Origin: an uncultured Alphaproteobacteria bacterium
GTDB taxonomy: Bacteria > Pseudomonadota > Alphaproteobacteria > HIMB59 > GCA-002718135
DNA length: 64,000 nucleotides
Direction of reading: 5' to 3'
Assembly (NCBI GenBank): GCA_902577425.1
Contig: CACGZD010000003.1
Location: forward strand, 1 to 64,000
Shown here in pieces: positions 8,174 through 16,873 of the stretch (its first letter is position 1; the number at the start of each line of letters is the position of its first letter). The notes under the pieces were generated by a model. The model did no database searches. It was not told the DNA's origin and saw only the letters and a list, made by a program, of their open reading frames with translations. Both the position numbers and the translations under genes were made by a program.

Positions 8174-8649
8174 AGAGCTTTCCAATCCTTGAACTCTTCT
8201 TGTTTATGCTCTTTATCACGGTAATTAATTTCACCAATTAATTTGCCTCCATCTTCTACTTGAATTTTGCCGTAAAAAATTTTTCCACTTACTGATCCAG
8301 TTGATTTAATTTGAAATAGATCATTAACAGTAATTTCACCATCAGATTTTCCTTCAATGGTCATCGTTTCAGTCTTTATTTTACCTTTAATGTTACCTGA
8401 TTTACTCACTATAAGGCAGTGGCAATCAACATCACCATCTAGAGTACCTTGTATAGTAACTTCATTATCTGCTTTAATACTTCCTGTAATAGTAACTCCA
8501 TTTCCAATTTGAAGAGAACTTTCAGAATTAATGGGTTTTCTTGCTTTATTATCTGTTGCTTTAGAAAAATGTTCTCTTTGTTTTGGTTCAATAGGTTTGG
8601 TAATATATTTAGGTTCAGTTTTAGATTTTAATTTAATTAATGACATCAT
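8170..8649 (-). CDS. bactofilin (polymer-forming cytoskeletal protein)
   Basis: A 159-residue bactofilin. A disordered basic N-terminus (residues 1-48) precedes the beta-helical core (about 49-145) with repeating turns such as NGVTITGSIKADNEVTIQG and GTLDGDVDCHC. Bactofilins form stable filaments at the inner membrane and position cell-wall or surface machinery. This is one of two bactofilin genes in the window; the other is near 53 kb. A coupled 21-residue membrane peptide follows and may help anchor it. Confidence 0.93.
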   Translation of the reverse strand: MMSLIKLKSKTEPKYITKPIEPKQREHFSKATDNKARKPINSESSLQIGNGVTITGSIKADNEVTIQGTLDGDVDCHCLIVSKSGNIKGKIKTETMTIEGKSDGEITVNDLFQIKSTGSVSGKIFYGKIQVEDGGKLIGEINYRDKEHKQEEFKDWKAL

Positions 8650-8785
8650 ATTCCTTTCTCTTATTTCTTATTAGAAAATAATGAAGGCAAAATAATGCTG
8701 AAAGTTTGGTGAAAAAAAGATTATTTAAAATAATAAAATCTTTTTTTTGACGAAATTTTTACACATTTAGATTTTAAAAGAGTTT

Positions 8786-8872
8786 GTGGGCAAGGCAATA
8801 TTCAAAAGAATAATTTTATTTATCTTTATCCTCTTGTTAATAATTCTTTTTTTTATGAATGCTTATGCATAA
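8786..8872 (+). CDS. possible 28-residue membrane peptide (GTG start)
   Basis: In the gap between two leftward genes, a GTG at 8786 with an AAAAGAG stretch six bases upstream opens a 28-residue frame. It has a basic start (GKAIFKR), a 16-residue hydrophobic run and a signal-peptidase-like end (FFMNAYA). It could be a small membrane protein or the leftover signal peptide of a lost gene. Weak evidence. Confidence 0.2.
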   Translation: MGKAIFKRIILFIFILLLIILFFMNAYA

Positions 8873-8930
8873 AAAAAGAAAGTTTTATAAAATCTATTTG
8901 ATGAGCAGACGTTTTGCTCACAACCAAAAT

Positions 8931-9329
8931 TTATTTATGTTTAAAATATCTTCTAATCTCTGGTCGAGAAGCAAAGTGAAGAATAATTGCTACTATAAAG
9001 AAAAAAAGTACAAAATAATATTCTCTTAACTCTACTTGAAAAGAATAAAAAACTAATAGTGAGCATACTGCTAAAGCTTTTAAATAAATATTTAAATATT
9101 GAATGGGATACATTTTAATTGATTTCCAAAATATATATCTAAGACCAAAATATATAAAAGTTACAATTGCAGATAATCGTACAGATTGCATCCTGTGATA
9201 TGGTATCTCATTATTTTCAGCTAAATTTAGTGGAAAGTAAATATGTAAGTTAAATAACTCACCTACAAGAATAACAATACCAATTATTGTTAATAAAGTA
9301 ATAATTATTTTTGATAATAAGTGACTCAT
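8931..9329 (-). CDS. small integral membrane protein of unknown function
   Basis: A 132-residue protein with four predicted transmembrane helices (about residues 7-27, 50-68, 84-100, 106-122). Charged residues cluster at the ends (RPEIRRYFKHK at the C-terminus), giving a cytoplasmic C-terminus by the positive-inside rule. No known family is recognised. It is monocistronic as far as can be seen. Confidence 0.65.
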   Translation of the reverse strand: MSHLLSKIIITLLTIIGIVILVGELFNLHIYFPLNLAENNEIPYHRMQSVRLSAIVTFIYFGLRYIFWKSIKMYPIQYLNIYLKALAVCSLLVFYSFQVELREYYFVLFFFIVAIILHFASRPEIRRYFKHK

Positions 9330-9484
9330 ATATATCTATGGCCTTTTTTTATTTATATTTAGGGCTAGTGACCGAACTAAATATTTTGGTATATAATTTT
9401 CCAAAACGATTTGATTTTATCATGATTTTTTCATCATTACAAATAAAGGACAGTTTCTATTGATTTTATGCAAAAAAATAAAAA

Positions 9485-9546
9485 GTGGCAAAGTATAAGA
9501 GGATTTAATTAATGAATATTATTTATGAAAATTAAGACTTTGCCAC
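9485..9546. repeat. 10-bp inverted repeat pair with 42-bp spacer
   Basis: GTGGCAAAGT at 9485-9494 is exactly inverted as ACTTTGCCAC at 9537-9546, just downstream of the mannonate dehydratase gene. There is no T run after it. It is GC-richer than its surroundings. It could be the ends of a very small relic element or part of an mRNA 3' structure. Confidence 0.4.
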
Positions 9547-9593
9547 ATAGTTTATATATTGATGAACTAAGACTATTTAATGATTTAAATATG

Positions 9594-10796
9594 TTAGTTT
9601 TGTGATTGTTCTTTATTTAGGGCTTTTATAATACCTCTAATTTCTGCCAAACCCTTCATTCTACCAATACAAGAATATCCTGGATTTAACTTCTTTTTTT
9701 TATCATCCAGTAAACTATGTCCATGATCAGGTCTCATAGGAATATTATAATCTTTATTTTTTTCTTTTCTCTTTTTTTCTTCAATTAAAATCATATTAAT
9801 AATTTTAACAAAATCTATGTCCCCTTCTAGATGATCTGATTCTATGAAACTAATATTATCTTTTTCAATTGTTACATTTCTTAAATGAATAAAATGTATT
9901 TTGTCTTTAAACTGATCAAACATTTTATAAATATCATTGTTGTAATTAGAGGCTAATGATCCAGTGCAAAAAGTAATTCCATTATTATGGCTTTTATATT
10001 GATCTAAAACAAATTGATAATCTTCCTGATTTGATACAATTCTAGGTAAACCGAAAAGTGAAATTGGTGGATCATCCGGATGTAATGCCATCTTGATATT
10101 ATTTTCTTCAGCAACAGGTATTATTTCTTTTAGAAATTCAGAAAAATTATTTTTTAGTTCATCATTATCTATGTCCTTATATGATAAGAGCATTTTTTTA
10201 AATTCTTCTAAAGTGTATTTCTTTTCTGCTGCTGGTAGCCCTCCCATTATAGAAAATTTTAGGTTTTCTAAATCACTATTTGACATTAATTTATATTGAT
10301 TTGAAGCTTCTGCTAATAACTCATCACTGTATCTACTTTCTAAATTATTTAATTTTAAAATATATTTTTCAAATATAATAATTTGAATATAAGAAAACCT
10401 TAACGCAAGTCCGTCAGTTGGCAATTGAAGATCAAGTTGAGTTCTTGTCCAATCTATTATTGGCATAAAGTTATAACAAATTATTGGGATTTTATTTTTA
10501 GCTATATTAACAATAGTATCTTTATAATTAGCAATATATTTTTTAAAATTGTTTTTTCTTAATTTAATATCATTATGAACAGGTATGCTTTCAACTACAT
10601 TCCACTTTAGTTGATTTGCATAATCATTATTTGATCTATTGATGAGATTTATTCTATCTTCGACATCTGTAAAATTCCATTTTTCCCCAGTAGGTATTTG
10701 ATGTAAGGATGTAACAATGTAATTAGCATTAGACTGTCTAATATCTGTGAGTTTTACTGGATCTTTAGGTCCATACCATCGAAAAGAATATTGCAT
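9594..10796 (-). CDS. uxuA: mannonate dehydratase
   Basis: A 400-residue UxuA, which dehydrates D-mannonate to 2-dehydro-3-deoxy-D-gluconate in hexuronate breakdown. Recognisable features are the start (FRWYGPKDPVKLTDIRQ), the NFMPIIDWTRTQLD segment, the metal and substrate region ALHPDDPP near residue 238, IHLRNV near 300 and the C-terminal RPDHGHSLLDD block. The length is normal for the family. It is divergent from dhaK across 80 bases, so both may share a control region. No other hexuronate genes (uxaC, uxuB, kdgK) are in the window. Confidence 0.95.
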   Translation of the reverse strand: MQYSFRWYGPKDPVKLTDIRQSNANYIVTSLHQIPTGEKWNFTDVEDRINLINRSNNDYANQLKWNVVESIPVHNDIKLRKNNFKKYIANYKDTIVNIAKNKIPIICYNFMPIIDWTRTQLDLQLPTDGLALRFSYIQIIIFEKYILKLNNLESRYSDELLAEASNQYKLMSNSDLENLKFSIMGGLPAAEKKYTLEEFKKMLLSYKDIDNDELKNNFSEFLKEIIPVAEENNIKMALHPDDPPISLFGLPRIVSNQEDYQFVLDQYKSHNNGITFCTGSLASNYNNDIYKMFDQFKDKIHFIHLRNVTIEKDNISFIESDHLEGDIDFVKIINMILIEEKKRKEKNKDYNIPMRPDHGHSLLDDKKKKLNPGYSCIGRMKGLAEIRGIIKALNKEQSQN

Positions 10797-10876
10797 TATT
10801 AATGCCCCTATTATCTATAAATTATACTTGAACCATATAATAAGATTGGTAAAATATAAACAATAGGAGAATATAA
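10797..10876. promoter_or_regulatory. shared divergent control region uxuA / dhaK
   Basis: Eighty bases separate the two divergent start codons. An AGGAGA Shine-Dalgarno for dhaK lies at about 10865-10870. AT-rich -10-like sequences are present on both strands, but no clear -35 box or operator palindrome is seen. Confidence 0.4.
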
Positions 10877-11869
10877 ATGAAAAAAATAATTAATAATGCA
10901 GATAATTTTGTTGAAGAAAGTATAAGTGGTTTAGTAAAATCATATCCTGAAATATATAAATATTCTTCTGAAACTAATAAAGTTTTAATGAGATCAGTTA
11001 AAGGTAATAACAAAGTTGGTTTGGTAAGTGGCGGAGGTTCTGGACATTTACCCTTATTTACAGGTTATATTGGCAAAGGACTCTTAGATAGTTGTGCAAT
11101 TGGTAATGTTTTTGCTTCACCTTCTGTAGATGAAATTTCTACTGCTATTAAGTCAGCTAATTCTGAAAAAGGTGTTCTTTGTATTTATGGGAATTACGGC
11201 GGTGATGTAATGAATTTTGACATGGCGAGTGAAATGCTTGAAATGGAAGATATTAAGGTTGAATCTGTAGTTGTTGCTGATGATGTAGCAAGTGCTTCAA
11301 AGGAAGAAAAAGAGAAAAGAAGAGGTGTGACAGGAATGTTATATGTTTTTAAAACTACTGGAGCCATTGCTGAATCAGGAGCTGATTTTAATGAAGTTAA
11401 AAGAGTGGCTGTAAAAACAAATGAAAATATTAGAACTATGGGTATTGCATTAACCCCCACTATACTTCCTCAAGCTGGCAAACCTACTTTTGAAATTGGT
11501 GATGATGAAATGGAAATTGGTATGGGTATTCACGGTGAACCAGGAATAAGAAGAGGGAAATTAAAAACAGCCAATGAAATTACTGAAGAGCTATCTGAAA
11601 AATTACTTAGTGATATAGATCTTAGTAAAGGTGATAAAGTCTCAATACTTATTAATAGCTTAGGTGCTACGCCTCATGAAGAATTATTTATTGTTGCTAA
11701 TAAATTTAATGATATTTTAAATGATAACGGTATTGCTAATTCAAAATCCTATGTTGGTAGATATGCAACATCAATGGAAATGGCCGGTATGTCAATTACA
11801 ATGTTAAAATTAGATGATGAATTAGAAAAATTACTTTTAGAAGAAGCTAATTGCCCTTTTTGGTATTAA
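10877..11869 (+). CDS. dhaK: dihydroxyacetone kinase, DhaK subunit
   Basis: A 330-residue DhaK domain protein that binds dihydroxyacetone through a hemiaminal link to a histidine. GGGSGH at residues 52-57 and GNYGGDVMNFD around 105-115 form the substrate pocket, and H219 (MGIHGEPG) matches the covalent histidine. The DhaL gene follows with a one-base stop/start overlap. There is no DhaM phosphotransfer gene, so this is probably the ATP-dependent two-subunit type. Related kinases act on erythrulose or other ketoses, so the physiological substrate is not certain. Confidence 0.93.
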   Translation: MKKIINNADNFVEESISGLVKSYPEIYKYSSETNKVLMRSVKGNNKVGLVSGGGSGHLPLFTGYIGKGLLDSCAIGNVFASPSVDEISTAIKSANSEKGVLCIYGNYGGDVMNFDMASEMLEMEDIKVESVVVADDVASASKEEKEKRRGVTGMLYVFKTTGAIAESGADFNEVKRVAVKTNENIRTMGIALTPTILPQAGKPTFEIGDDEMEIGMGIHGEPGIRRGKLKTANEITEELSEKLLSDIDLSKGDKVSILINSLGATPHEELFIVANKFNDILNDNGIANSKSYVGRYATSMEMAGMSITMLKLDDELEKLLLEEANCPFWY

Positions 11870-12468
11870 TGATTACAAAATCTTCGTTAGAATTATTTTT
11901 TAAGAAAATTGCAGATATTGCTTTAGAAAATTATGATGAATTTAATACTTTAGATGGTCAATTGGGAGATGGGGATTTAGGAATAACGATATCTAAGGGA
12001 TTATTATCAATTAAAGATAATTTATCTCAATTTGATGAAGATTTAGGTAAAACTTTCATGGTTTGCGCTCAATGTTTTACTAAAGCCTCAAGTTCAAGTT
12101 TTGGAACTCTTATGGCGATCTCATTTATGACTATTGCAAAAGAGACAAAAGGGAAAAAAGAACTAAATCCTAATGATTTACCAGATATTATTAATAAAGT
12201 TATAGAAGCAGTATGTGCAAGAGGAAAAAGTAAAATTGGAGATAAAACTTTTGTTGATACATTAGATGAAATATCAACTTCAATATCAAAAACTGAAGAT
12301 AATTTAGGTCAAAATGTATATAAAGCTACTATTGACGCTTTAAATAAATTTAAAGGTAAAGAATGTAAAATTGGTAGAGCAAGAATGTTTGCAGAAAAAT
12401 CTAAAGATTTAGATGATCCAGGGATGTATGCATTTCATAAATTATCATCAATATTTCAAAATAATTAA
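11869..12468 (+). CDS. dhaL: dihydroxyacetone kinase, DhaL subunit
   Basis: A 199-residue nucleotide-binding subunit that phosphorylates the ketose held by DhaK. The Mg-ATP site is LDGQLGDGDLG (residues 28-38), and SSSSFGTLMA near 85-95 covers the phosphates. I chose the ATG at 11869, which overlaps the dhaK TAA stop as TAATG. An upstream TTG at 11851 would extend it by six residues inside dhaK but has less support. The ATP-bound-loop form fits a kinase that uses ATP directly. Confidence 0.92.
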   Translation: MITKSSLELFFKKIADIALENYDEFNTLDGQLGDGDLGITISKGLLSIKDNLSQFDEDLGKTFMVCAQCFTKASSSSFGTLMAISFMTIAKETKGKKELNPNDLPDIINKVIEAVCARGKSKIGDKTFVDTLDEISTSISKTEDNLGQNVYKATIDALNKFKGKECKIGRARMFAEKSKDLDDPGMYAFHKLSSIFQNN

Positions 12469-12473
12469 TATTA

Positions 12474-12881
12474 TTATTTCAACTTAGCAAATTTAGGTAT
12501 TTTAGGATCTAGCTTATAGTAATCCATTTTGTTCTTTACATAGATATTTGCATAAGTTTTTAGTTTAGTTGGTGATTTAAGCATTCCAGCAGCTATACTT
12601 ATATTTTTTGATTTATATTTTTTATAAAAAAAACTAGCACCACATTTTACACAAAATCCTCTTTTGGCTATTTTTGATGATTTAAACCACCTAAGAGTTC
12701 TTTTGTTAATAAAGGACATATTTTGTTCTTCACAAGCTGTGTATGAAGCAAAATTACCATGAGTTTTCATACACTGTATACAATGACAGTTACTTACATG
12801 CCTGATTGTATCTTTAATTTTAACCTTAATACCTTTACATAAACATTCAGCATAATAGGTTAGTTTTTTTCGTTTCTTCAT
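12474..12881 (-). CDS. GFA-family zinc protein
   Basis: A 135-residue GFA/Mss4-like protein, the family named for glutathione-dependent formaldehyde activation. Zinc-ligand cysteines are in place: C13 and C15 (CLCKG), C32, C34 and C37 (NCHCIQC), C77 and C80 (FCVKCG). Most family members have no proven activity, so a role in formaldehyde metabolism is only one option. It converges on dhaL with five bases between stops and no terminator. Confidence 0.85.
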   Translation of the reverse strand: MKKRKKLTYYAECLCKGIKVKIKDTIRHVSNCHCIQCMKTHGNFASYTACEEQNMSFINKRTLRWFKSSKIAKRGFCVKCGASFFYKKYKSKNISIAAGMLKSPTKLKTYANIYVKNKMDYYKLDPKIPKFAKLK

Positions 12882-12949
12882 TTAAATTAAAAAAGCAAAT
12901 GATCTATAATTATACTAAATTCTATAAATTTTTAGTTCGATTCTTAATA

Positions 12950-13903
12950 TTATAAAATTTTAATTTGATTTAATATCTTCCTTAGATTTTTTTCTTTTTC
13001 AAATAATATATTTTCTGCTTCATCTAAATTAACTTTTTTAAATAAAAACTTAGTTCCTATTGGGTATTGAGCTATTTTATAAACATCAGCCAATATCACA
13101 TTAGCAATTTTTGGGTAACCGCCTATTGTAGGATGATCATTTAATAATATTATAGGATTTCCATTAGCTGGTATTTGAATCGCGCCTTTTGTAATACCTT
13201 CAGAAGCAATATTATGAGATTTAATTGATTTAATGATATTATCTTCTAATCTAACCCCTACTCTATTGGTAATTTTACTTACAATAAAATAATTGTTAAA
13301 AAACTTTTTAATTACTTTTAACATAAAAAAATTCATTTGAGGTCCTGGTACCACTCTAATAAATTTATCAATTTCTCTTTGATTTATATTAATATATGAA
13401 TTGTAATTAGATCCTGATTTAGTAAAATAAATTTTTTGATTTTCCTTTATGCAATTTCCATTATTTGAACCAATTTTTGAATTAGTTAATGTTGAACTAC
13501 TATTAAATTCTTTTTTAATCTTAAAACTTCCTTCAATTGCAAAATAACCGTAATTTGATTTAATTGTAGATAAAATGTCCAGTATTTCACCTTTTTCCAA
13601 CTTATATGTTTGATTGGTTTTACCAATAATAGTTTGATTATTTTTTATAATATTAAAATTGACATTTCCTGATATTGCAAAACGACAACTACCTTCAATT
13701 AATTTTAATTTAGGTCCCTGATATGCAAATTCTATTATTGGTGCATAAATATTATTATTTACTAAAGAATTAGCAATAAAAGCCAATTCATTATCAACAA
13801 CACCGCTAGTAGTTATGCCAAGATGTTGTAAATTAACAAATCCCTTATCTTGAAAGGTTGTATGAGTTCCTGAACGCAATACTTTAAAATATTTATTTAT
13901 CAT
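12950..13903 (-). CDS. pxpC: 5-oxoprolinase subunit PxpC
   Basis: A 317-residue biotin-dependent-carboxyltransferase-like (KipA / allophanate hydrolase subunit 2) protein. It begins with the family signature around TTFQDKGFVNLQHLGITTSG (residues 15-34) and carries SEGITKGAIQIPANGNPIILL in adjoining pieces near 232-252 plus TIGGYPKIA near 260. PxpA, PxpB and PxpC together hydrolyse 5-oxoproline to glutamate with ATP. The gene overlaps pxpB by 11 bases, so the two are translationally linked. Confidence 0.93.
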   Translation of the reverse strand: MINKYFKVLRSGTHTTFQDKGFVNLQHLGITTSGVVDNELAFIANSLVNNNIYAPIIEFAYQGPKLKLIEGSCRFAISGNVNFNIIKNNQTIIGKTNQTYKLEKGEILDILSTIKSNYGYFAIEGSFKIKKEFNSSSTLTNSKIGSNNGNCIKENQKIYFTKSGSNYNSYININQREIDKFIRVVPGPQMNFFMLKVIKKFFNNYFIVSKITNRVGVRLEDNIIKSIKSHNIASEGITKGAIQIPANGNPIILLNDHPTIGGYPKIANVILADVYKIAQYPIGTKFLFKKVNLDEAENILFEKEKNLRKILNQIKIL

Positions 13904-14579
13904 ACAAATGAAAATCTTTTTTATTCATTAAATGAAATTGAACTTTGTTACCTGGTTGAATTAAAAGTGGATTTTTTTTATTTTTATTAAAAAGATCTAA
14001 AGGTGTTTTGCCAATAATATTCCATCCTCCAGGAGAATTATTAGGATAAATAACACACATTTTGTTAGCTATAGCGACTGAACCTTTTTCTACATTTACT
14101 CTTGGAGATGATTTTCTAAGAACTGAAAGTTTTTTATCTAAGATCCCTAAAAAGGGTAAACCCGGCATAAATCCAATCATAAAAACATGAAAAATTGTAT
14201 TTAAATGAATATCTATTATTTGATTTTTAGATAATTTAGTTTTTTTTGATACATCATTAAGATCTATCGCATATTCTTCATCATAGCATATTGGTATTTT
14301 GATAATCTTATTATTTTTAATATTATTAATATCTTTAATCTTAATTGAATTTAGATATTTTAAAATTTTTGATTTATTTCTTAAAAAAGGATCAAATTGT
14401 ATTAAAATTTTATTATATGATGGGACGCAATTTTTAATTCCTAAACTTTTTATTTTATCAATATTAGATAAAATATAATTATGGTAATTTATTACAATAT
14501 CATTAATTTCAGTATTAATAATTGATCCAAAATCTATAATAAATGCTTGTTCGTTTATTTGATAAATATGTTTAAACAT
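13893..14579 (-). CDS. pxpB: 5-oxoprolinase subunit PxpB
   Basis: A 228-residue KipI / allophanate-hydrolase-subunit-1 protein, ATP-using partner of PxpC. The family block FMIGFMPGLPFLG lies near residues 135-147, followed by the arginine-rich RKSSPRVNVEKGSVAIA and the SPGGWNIIGKTPL segment. I chose the ATG at 14579 (MFKHIYQI). A TTG five codons earlier is possible but is only seven bases from the divergent pxpA start. The gap between the pxpB and pxpA starts is 22 bases. Confidence 0.92.
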   Translation of the reverse strand: MFKHIYQINEQAFIIDFGSIINTEINDIVINYHNYILSNIDKIKSLGIKNCVPSYNKILIQFDPFLRNKSKILKYLNSIKIKDINNIKNNKIIKIPICYDEEYAIDLNDVSKKTKLSKNQIIDIHLNTIFHVFMIGFMPGLPFLGILDKKLSVLRKSSPRVNVEKGSVAIANKMCVIYPNNSPGGWNIIGKTPLDLFNKNKKNPLLIQPGNKVQFHLMNKKDFHLYDK

Positions 14580-14601
14580 AATTTTATGATACAATATAGA
14601 A
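14580..14601. promoter_or_regulatory. very short divergent promoter between pxpB and pxpA
   Basis: Only 22 bases lie between the two start codons. On the plus strand TACAAT (14591-14596) sits five bases before the pxpA ATG. On the minus strand TATATT and TATCAT lie just before the pxpB ATG. Neither gene has a Shine-Dalgarno. Near-leaderless transcripts, or a start further inside one gene, would explain this. Confidence 0.35.
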
Positions 14602-15375
14602 ATGGAAATTAATTTAAACTGTGATCTTGGAGAGAAATCTATCCATTATGATGGCAAAAATGACAATTACTTATTAGAAATAATCAATAGTGCCAATATT
14701 GCATGTGGTTATCATGCAGGAAATATAGAAATAATTGACAGTACAATAAAGCAATCAAAAAAAAATCAAGTTAGTATAGGGGCTCATCCCGGTTTTAATG
14801 ATCCTAAAAATTTTGGTCGTAAAAGAATCAATCTTTCTGAAAATGAATTATACAATCTTATCATTAAGCAATTAGAAATAATTGATAAGATTGCAAATGA
14901 AAATAAATATCCAATAACACATGTTAAACCTCATGGTGCATTAAACAATATGGCTTGTGAGAATATAGATATTTCAATGATTATAGGAAATGCAATTAAG
15001 GATTTTAATAAAGATTTAATTTATGTAGTTTTGCCATTAAATGAAATGGAAAAAGCAGCTAAAAAATTAGATCTAAAATTTGCATGCGAAATATTTGCTG
15101 ACAGAAATTATGAAGATAATGGACAATTAGTTTCTCGAAATAAAAATTATGCATCTATTAATGATCCAATAGAAGCTTCAAATAATATTTTAGAAATGAT
15201 TAATACATCTACAATTAAAACTTATTCTGGTAAGAAAATAAATTGTAATATTGATACTGTGTGTATTCACGGAGATGGTGAAGAAGCTTTAACAATAGCT
15301 ATAGAATTAAAGAAAAAGTTAATAGAAAATAATATAAATATGGTCTGCTTAGATAAATTAAAGAAATTTAATTAA
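14602..15375 (+). CDS. pxpA: 5-oxoprolinase subunit PxpA (LamB/YcsF family)
   Basis: A 257-residue LamB/YcsF protein, the 5-oxoproline-binding subunit. Family markers are the start (EINLNCDLGE), the NIACGYHAGN block near residues 31-40, SIGAHPGFNDP near 58-68, THVKPHGALNN near 104-114 and the CIHGDGEEA motif near 222. It is divergent from pxpBC, and its stop is two bases before selO, so the two genes form an operon. No transporter for 5-oxoproline is adjacent. Confidence 0.94.
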   Translation: MEINLNCDLGEKSIHYDGKNDNYLLEIINSANIACGYHAGNIEIIDSTIKQSKKNQVSIGAHPGFNDPKNFGRKRINLSENELYNLIIKQLEIIDKIANENKYPITHVKPHGALNNMACENIDISMIIGNAIKDFNKDLIYVVLPLNEMEKAAKKLDLKFACEIFADRNYEDNGQLVSRNKNYASINDPIEASNNILEMINTSTIKTYSGKKINCNIDTVCIHGDGEEALTIAIELKKKLIENNINMVCLDKLKKFN

Positions 15376-15377
15376 AA

Positions 15378-16856
15378 ATGAATATATCTAATAATGAAAT
15401 AGGTTGGAATTTTGATAATACTTATTTAAATCTTCCTGAAATTTTCTTATCTAAAATCAATCCTGTTAAAGTTTCTTCTCCTGAACTTATTATTTTTAAT
15501 GAAAATCTTTCAAATGATTTAAATTTAGATTTTAAATCTAACAGCGATACTGAAATAGCAAAAATATTTGCTGGTAATGTACTTCCAAATGGTTCTGAAT
15601 GTATAGCACAAGCTTATGCAGGACATCAATTTGGTTATTTTACTGTATTAGGTGATGGAAGAGCTGTTTTATTAGGAGAGCATACAAATAAAGAAAATAA
15701 TAAATTTGATATTCAATTAAAGGGTTCTGGAAAGACTCCATATTCAAGAAATGGTGATGGTAGGGCAGCATTGGGACCTATGTTAAGAGAGTATTTAATT
15801 AGTGAAGCAATGCATGGACTAAATATTCCAACTACAAGAGCTTTAGCAGTGGTCAAAACTGGTGAAAAAGTTTTCAGAGAAAAAGAAATGGATGGGGCAA
15901 TACTCACTAGAATTGCATCAAGTCATATTAGAATAGGTACTTTTCAATATGCAGCAATGCAAGGAAAGAAAGATATATTAGAAAAATTGTTAAATTATAC
16001 AATGAAAAGACATCATCCAGAAATTTTAGAAAATAAAGGTCAAAATAAAGCAATTCAAATCATAGAAAAATTAATAGAAAAACAAATTTCTCTTGTTGTT
16101 AATTGGATGAGAGTTGGCTTTATACATGGCGTACTTAATACTGATAATGTATCACTAGCAGGAGAAACAATCGATTACGGACCATGTTCATATATGGATT
16201 ATTATGATCCTAAAACTGTATTTAGTTCAATTGATCATCAAGGTAGATATTCTTTTAATAATCAAGAAATTATTACACACTGGAATATATCTAGATTTGC
16301 TGAAACATTAATTCCATTAATAAATAATGATGAAGATAAGGCTATAAAAATTGGCTCAAAAATAATTGATAGTTTTGGAGATAAATTTAAATCTCAATGG
16401 TTAAAAATGATGAAAAATAAATTAGGATTAATTAATGATATACCTAACGATGAAAAATTAATTTTTAAATTTCTAAATTGGATGGAAAATAATAGAGTTG
16501 ATTATACAAATACATTTTTATATTTAATGAACTCACAAAATAATAATGATGCACATTATAAGTCAAAAACTTTTCAAAATATTTATGCTGAATGGAAAAA
16601 TAGAATTAGAAAAAATAAATGCTCTGAAAAAGAAGTTATAAAAATAATGGCTTCAAATAACCCTTATTATATTCCAAGAAATCATATTGTCGAAAAAAGT
16701 TTATATGAGGCAACAATTAATAATAATATGAAGGAGTTTAATTCTTTAATTCAATTATATAAAAATCCATATAAAAAACTAGAAAATAATGCAAACTATC
16801 AACAACCTTCGAGTTTTGAATTTACTAAAAAATACCAAACTTTTTGTGGCACATAA
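15378..16856 (+). CDS. selO: SelO-family protein adenylyltransferase (Cys form)
   Basis: A 492-residue SelO/YdiU pseudokinase that attaches AMP to protein hydroxyl groups. The pseudokinase glycine-rich region (QAYAGHQFG near residue 80, VLGDGRAVLLGE near 91-102), QLKGSGKTPYSRNGDGRAAL in pieces near 115-135, and the metal-binding stretch with NTDNVSLAG and IDYGPCSYMD near 256-275 are all present. The C-terminus ends FCGT, with C490 (codon TGT) at the place where enterobacterial SelO has selenocysteine. It is co-transcribed with pxpA. A link to redox control fits the family. Confidence 0.93.
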   Translation: MNISNNEIGWNFDNTYLNLPEIFLSKINPVKVSSPELIIFNENLSNDLNLDFKSNSDTEIAKIFAGNVLPNGSECIAQAYAGHQFGYFTVLGDGRAVLLGEHTNKENNKFDIQLKGSGKTPYSRNGDGRAALGPMLREYLISEAMHGLNIPTTRALAVVKTGEKVFREKEMDGAILTRIASSHIRIGTFQYAAMQGKKDILEKLLNYTMKRHHPEILENKGQNKAIQIIEKLIEKQISLVVNWMRVGFIHGVLNTDNVSLAGETIDYGPCSYMDYYDPKTVFSSIDHQGRYSFNNQEIITHWNISRFAETLIPLINNDEDKAIKIGSKIIDSFGDKFKSQWLKMMKNKLGLINDIPNDEKLIFKFLNWMENNRVDYTNTFLYLMNSQNNNDAHYKSKTFQNIYAEWKNRIRKNKCSEKEVIKIMASNNPYYIPRNHIVEKSLYEATINNNMKEFNSLIQLYKNPYKKLENNANYQQPSSFEFTKKYQTFCGT

Positions 16857-16873
16857 ATATATTTAATTATTAA

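Noticed and set aside
8902-8920. Hairpin TGAGCA / TGCTCA as a terminator for the leftward membrane protein gene
   Set aside because: Only a 6-bp stem and no T run on the minus strand.
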